Origin: JAXHUM01 sp034189325
GTDB taxonomy: Bacteria > Desulfobacterota > DSM-4660 > Desulfatiglandales > Desulfatiglandaceae
Direction of reading: 5' to 3'
Assembly (NCBI GenBank): GCA_034189325.1
Contig: JAXHUM010000119.1
Coordinates: 34,407 to 98,406, forward strand
DNA: 64,000 nt
Within the stretch, counting starts at the first letter, position 1. The number at the start of each line of letters is the position of its first letter. The notes under the pieces were generated by a model. The model searched no databases. It had not been told where the DNA came from and saw nothing but the letters and a program-made list of their open reading frames with translations. Shown in pieces: positions 60,957 through 64,000 of this stretch. A program made the translations under genes and the position numbers.

Positions 60957-61763
60957 TCAGATCATTGACGCCTCTTTTTGCCTCCCCAGATAGGCCTCAA
61001 TAACGCGAGCGTCCTGTTGGACTTCTTTGGGCGATCCTTCCGCGATCTTGGTCCCGAAATTCAGGACACACACCCGATCCGAAAGGTCCATGACGGCGGC
61101 AAGGTCATGTTCAATCCAGATGATCGTCACGCCCATGTCTCGCTGGACATCCATGATATAACTCGCCAGATCCTCTTTTTCTTCAACTGCCATTCCCGCC
61201 ATGATCTCGTCTAAGATGAGCAGTTTCGGCCTCATGGCCAGGGCCCTGGCCATATCCACTCTCTTCCGGACCCCAAGTGGAAGGATTCCCACAGGGGAAT
61301 ATCGAAAGCTTGACAGGCCCATGAAATCGATGATCTCTTCTTCGATCTCCTTTCGATGATTCATTTCATCACGGACAATATTGGGAAGTCGGAAAAAGCT
61401 GCCGATGAGAGAGAACTTCATGAGGAAGTGGCGGCCCAATTTGATGTTGTCAAGGACAGTCATGCCCTGGAAAAGCTCCACCTTCTGAAAGGTCCTGGCT
61501 ATGCCGAGGGCCGAGACCGCGTGAGGTCTTAACCCTCTTATCTCCCTGCCGTCAAAGCTGATATTCCCTAACTTAGGGCGATAATGCATATTGATGCAGT
61601 TGATCAGGCTGGTCTTGCCCGCTCCATTGGGCCCTATAATAGAAAAAATCCACCCCTTGCGAACGGTGAGGCTCACATCATTCAAGACGTTGACGCCTCC
61701 AAAAGAGAGATGGAGTTTCTCTACGTTTAAAAGCGCCTCTCTGTTTTTCTCCATCACAACCAT
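60957..61763 (-). CDS. livG: Branched-chain-type ABC transporter ATP-binding protein LivG
   Basis: 268 residues. Walker A is GPNGAGKTSLIN, the signature region is LPLGVRKRVDMARAL (a degenerate LSGGQ), Walker B is LLILDEIMAGM and the switch is WIEHDL. It overlaps livF by 10 bases. It starts at ATG 61763 or 61754. Confidence 0.93.
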   Translation of the reverse strand: MVVMEKNREALLNVEKLHLSFGGVNVLNDVSLTVRKGWIFSIIGPNGAGKTSLINCINMHYRPKLGNISFDGREIRGLRPHAVSALGIARTFQKVELFQGMTVLDNIKLGRHFLMKFSLIGSFFRLPNIVRDEMNHRKEIEEEIIDFMGLSSFRYSPVGILPLGVRKRVDMARALAMRPKLLILDEIMAGMAVEEKEDLASYIMDVQRDMGVTIIWIEHDLAAVMDLSDRVCVLNFGTKIAEGSPKEVQQDARVIEAYLGRQKEASMI

Positions 61764-62539
61764 CTCTTTCGTCTCTTGTATCTCTTGGCGTCTTTATAGC
61801 TCTTCCGACTCTTTTCTCCGGACCCCAGGTAGAACTCCCGCACATCCTCATTCTTCATGAGTTCCCGGGCGGTTTCGTCCAGCACGACACGGCCCATTTC
61901 CACAACATACCCACGCGTACCGATATGAAGGGCGGCATGCGCATTCTGCTCGACAAGCATGATGGTGATCCCTGCCTGGTTGAGTTGTTTGACAATGCCA
62001 AAGAGTTCCTCAGTGATGAGGGGGGCCAGTCCTAACGAGGGTTCGTCAAGTAGGAGTATCTTCGGCCTCGTCATGAGGGCCATGCCAATGGCGAGCATCT
62101 GTTGTTCTCCCCCTGAGGCGTAGCCGCACTTTCTATGGCTTAATTTCCTCAGTACCGGGAAGTAGCCGTAAACCTTATCCATATCGGCCTTTACCTCCTT
62201 ATCCCACCTGGAAAAAGAAGCGGCACCCAGATTTTCGTTGATCGTGAGGTACCAAAAGACCGGTCGATCCTCCATCACATAGGTGAGTCCGTATCGTTTC
62301 ATGATGTCTGCGGAATCAACACCTTTTATGGAGACTTCATCCATCTTGATGTCGCCCTCGATAATGTCTCCGTCGTAGAAATCGATCATACCTGAGATGG
62401 ACCGCAGAAGGGTTGTTTTGCCGGCGCCGTTTGCCCCGATTATCACCAGCACCTCTCCATCATTGACCGTCAAAGAGATCCCGTTGAGAACGGATATCAC
62501 GTCATGGTAAACCACCCTCAGGTTTTCAACCTTGAGCAT
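61754..62539 (-). CDS. livF: Branched-chain-type ABC transporter ATP-binding protein LivF
   Basis: 261 residues from ATG 62539, 2 bases after the livH stop; the open frame extends further upstream inside livH but has no family similarity there. Walker A is GANGAGKTTLLRSI, the signature is YASGGEQQMLAIG, Walker B is ILLLDEPSLGLAP and the switch is VEQNAH. The C-terminus is long and basic (KSRKSYKDAKRYKRRKRW), unusual for LivF. Confidence 0.92.
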   Translation of the reverse strand: MLKVENLRVVYHDVISVLNGISLTVNDGEVLVIIGANGAGKTTLLRSISGMIDFYDGDIIEGDIKMDEVSIKGVDSADIMKRYGLTYVMEDRPVFWYLTINENLGAASFSRWDKEVKADMDKVYGYFPVLRKLSHRKCGYASGGEQQMLAIGMALMTRPKILLLDEPSLGLAPLITEELFGIVKQLNQAGITIMLVEQNAHAALHIGTRGYVVEMGRVVLDETARELMKNEDVREFYLGSGEKSRKSYKDAKRYKRRKRWL

Positions 62540-62541
62540 TG

Positions 62542-63426
62542 CTATACCCTCTCGATACGGACTGTTCCGAAAAGGCCGTAGGGTCGGATTAAGAGCACGA
62601 TCAACAGCAGGATATAAGGGGCGACATCCTTGAAGCCCACCAGACCCAGGGGCTCTATGTAGCTGCCCGCAACAGCCTCGCATATGCCGACGATAATCCC
62701 ACCGACCAGGGCACCCGTAATGCTGTCCAGGCCCCCGATAAGGACCACCGGGATGGCCCTGAGACCCACGATCGACATGGTTACCTGAAGAGCCCCGAAG
62801 TTGGATATCATAACGCCTGCGACAGCGATGCACAGTGCGCTCATCGCCCAGACAATCAGGAGAATAAAGCGGGCATTTATCCCAAAGGCCATGGCTTTTG
62901 CCTGATCTTCAGACACGGCCCGAATCGCCAGTCCCCATCGAGTACGAAAAAGGAAGAGGGTGACCATTCCGAATGTCAATAGGGAGAGAATCCCGGCCCA
63001 GATAGGATCGGATAGGAAAAAAAACTCTCCCGCCTCCAATGTGATATCCGGCAGGTCCAGAGAGAATGGAAAGGTGTGGGATCCAAAAACCAGTTGAACG
63101 GATGCCCTCAACAAGAAGCCCAAACCCAAGGTCACGATGGTCATGGAAATAGGAGATCGTCCAAGGAGTGGCTTGATGGTGAGTCGTTCGACAACAGCCC
63201 CCACGATTCCAGCGAACAGCAAGCCCAGGGGGAAGGCCACAAGAAAGGGAAGGCCCAGATCAAAAAAGAGGATATAAAAGAGAAAAGCGCCGATAACGAG
63301 AAACTCTCCCACGGCAAAGTTGAACGCCTCTGACGCCTTATAGATAATAACAATGCACAGGCCCAGGAGAGCATAAACCAGGCCCACTAATACTCCGGTC
63401 CCCACGCTTTGAAGGAGATCAGTCAT
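62542..63426 (-). CDS. livH: Branched-chain-type ABC transporter permease LivH
   Basis: 294 residues, eight to nine membrane segments, LivH blocks GLVYALLGLCIVIIYKASEAFNFA-type N-terminus and VVLIGGLDSITGALVGG. It partners LivM in the membrane. It starts 63 bases after the binding-protein gene. Confidence 0.93.
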   Translation of the reverse strand: MTDLLQSVGTGVLVGLVYALLGLCIVIIYKASEAFNFAVGEFLVIGAFLFYILFFDLGLPFLVAFPLGLLFAGIVGAVVERLTIKPLLGRSPISMTIVTLGLGFLLRASVQLVFGSHTFPFSLDLPDITLEAGEFFFLSDPIWAGILSLLTFGMVTLFLFRTRWGLAIRAVSEDQAKAMAFGINARFILLIVWAMSALCIAVAGVMISNFGALQVTMSIVGLRAIPVVLIGGLDSITGALVGGIIVGICEAVAGSYIEPLGLVGFKDVAPYILLLIVLLIRPYGLFGTVRIERV

Positions 63427-63489
63427 ATAAAATCCTCGTAATGTCCGATCCTCTCGCCGAGGTGAGCTTAAGGGTTCATCCCGGCCTTC

Positions 63490-64000
63490 TTACCATTGGA
63501 TCTCGTCGGTGTTAATCCAATCACTGATAGGGACACAGGCTCCCGTCGGTACGGGTTTGCCTCCCGACTTCACCATCTTAACTTCTCCTCTAATGATGGT
63601 CATCATCGGGATGGTGTGAGATTTGTACGAAAAGGTCTTTCCGTCAAACATGCCTTTAAAGTCCCAGACCATGTTATCCAGGGCCTTTTTGACGCCAAGC
63701 CGTGTGAGTTCACCGGCCTTGTCAGCCCTTGTAAGGGCCTCCTGGATGAGAAGCGCATAGGTGAGTCCCTCTGTGTAAAGGAATATGTCCTTTATTCCGC
63801 CCTTCATACCTTTTTCGTACTCCTCAGGTCGGTGCTTTTTGGCAAAATCATGGATGAATTTGACCATGGGGTTGTCCATACTTGTACTTGACCTGGGCAA
63901 GGCATCCAGAAAAGGCCTTGTGCACACTCCAACATATCCATCATAAGCCTCCTGGCAGGATAAGATGGTGAACTTTGAGCTGGTGTAGTGGGTTCCCATG
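63490..64000 (-). CDS. ABC transporter periplasmic binding protein, C-terminal part
   Basis: The C-terminal 170 or so residues of a LivK-type (Peripla_BP_6) binding protein; the gene continues beyond the window. Recognisable parts are EGLTYALLIQEALTRADKAG and the LTRLGVKKALDNMVWDFKGM segment typical of the last lobe. It binds the substrate outside the inner membrane. It is followed by livH, livF, livG, the acyl-CoA synthetase and livM. Confidence 0.85.
   Translation of the reverse strand, partial: MGTHYTSSKFTILSCQEAYDGYVGVCTRPFLDALPRSSTSMDNPMVKFIHDFAKKHRPEEYEKGMKGGIKDIFLYTEGLTYALLIQEALTRADKAGELTRLGVKKALDNMVWDFKGMFDGKTFSYKSHTIPMMTIIRGEVKMVKSGGKPVPTGACVPISDWINTDEIQW

Noticed and set aside
62540..62833. 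N-terminal extension of LivF
   Set aside because: The frame continues upstream inside livH, but the extra sequence is low-complexity and unlike the family; ATG 62539 fits the LivF start.
1..64000. tRNA, rRNA, CRISPR arrays, insertion sequences or prophage genes
   Set aside because: No cloverleaf, rRNA block, repeat-spacer array, transposase or phage gene was recognised on either strand. A tRNAscan or Infernal run would be needed to exclude small RNAs.

Overview
The window reads as a piece of a draft or metagenome-assembled genome (one 100-N scaffold gap at 13832-13931) from a strictly anaerobic bacterium. The best guess is a deltaproteobacterial (Desulfobacterota) fatty-acid or branched-chain/aromatic-acid oxidiser of the sulfate-reducing or syntrophic type. 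The basis is gene content: Hdr/MvhD electron-transfer proteins, a DsrMK/HdrDE-like membrane pair, DsrE/TusA sulfur carriers, ferredoxin-dependent 2-oxoacid oxidoreductase, beta-oxidation genes, a B12-dependent acyl-CoA mutase, TRAP and Liv uptake systems, and selenoproteins. No rRNA, tRNA, CRISPR array or insertion sequence was seen.

The main result is that three genes that look broken are better read as intact selenoprotein genes. In each, an in-frame TGA stands where homologues or paralogues have a cysteine expected to bind an Fe-S cluster. In each, 20-27 bases later, there is a hairpin with a GGU apical loop, the form of a bacterial SECIS element. They are (i) a molybdopterin oxidoreductase at 3029-5302 (C-x2-U-x3-C in the N-terminal [4Fe-4S] motif), (ii) an HdrD-like CCG protein at 34363-35610, and (iii) an HdrA-MvhD fusion at 45505-47940 (CxxU).

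Layout. 1-5.3 kb: thiolase, then the molybdenum/tungsten selenoenzyme with an FmdE-MoaB-like accessory protein. 5.8-9.7 kb: Fe-S reductase, Crp/Fnr regulator, MetE-like protein, phosphatase. 9.7-16.2 kb: sulfur-relay region (two DsrE-like proteins, TusA, thioredoxin reductase, MarR regulator with two matching operators, DsrMK-like pair). 16.5-18.2 kb: TrpB2 and a small protein. 18.3-26.6 kb (minus strand): acyl-CoA dehydrogenases, enoyl-CoA hydratase, thiolase, cupin regulator, and a B12 mutase with MeaB. The mutase carries Phe and Gln at the two positions that separate isobutyryl-CoA mutase from methylmalonyl-CoA mutase, so the region looks like an isobutyrate/butyrate route. 26.9-31.1 kb: DUF1786 protein, epimerase-like protein, TonB, HD phosphohydrolase, FabH.

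31.3-47.9 kb: a long redox region with two Hdr-type modules, one on each side of AzlCD and a four-subunit 2-oxoacid:ferredoxin oxidoreductase. The second module includes a 1119-residue GltD-HdrA-like protein, an MvhD-HdrC-HdrB fusion and the Sec-containing HdrA-MvhD. The likely job is to move electrons among ferredoxin, NAD(P)H and a thiol/disulfide or membrane acceptor. 48-57.8 kb: 3-hydroxyacyl-CoA dehydrogenase, CobU, then an odd four-gene set (2-hydroxyacyl-CoA dehydratase-like protein lacking most ligand cysteines, MoaD-like carrier ending in GG, Der-like double GTPase with about 200 extra N-terminal residues, amidohydrolase with altered metal ligands), then a TRAP transporter. 57.9-64 kb: a branched-chain amino acid-type ABC transporter with an acyl-CoA synthetase inside the operon; the binding protein runs off the window.
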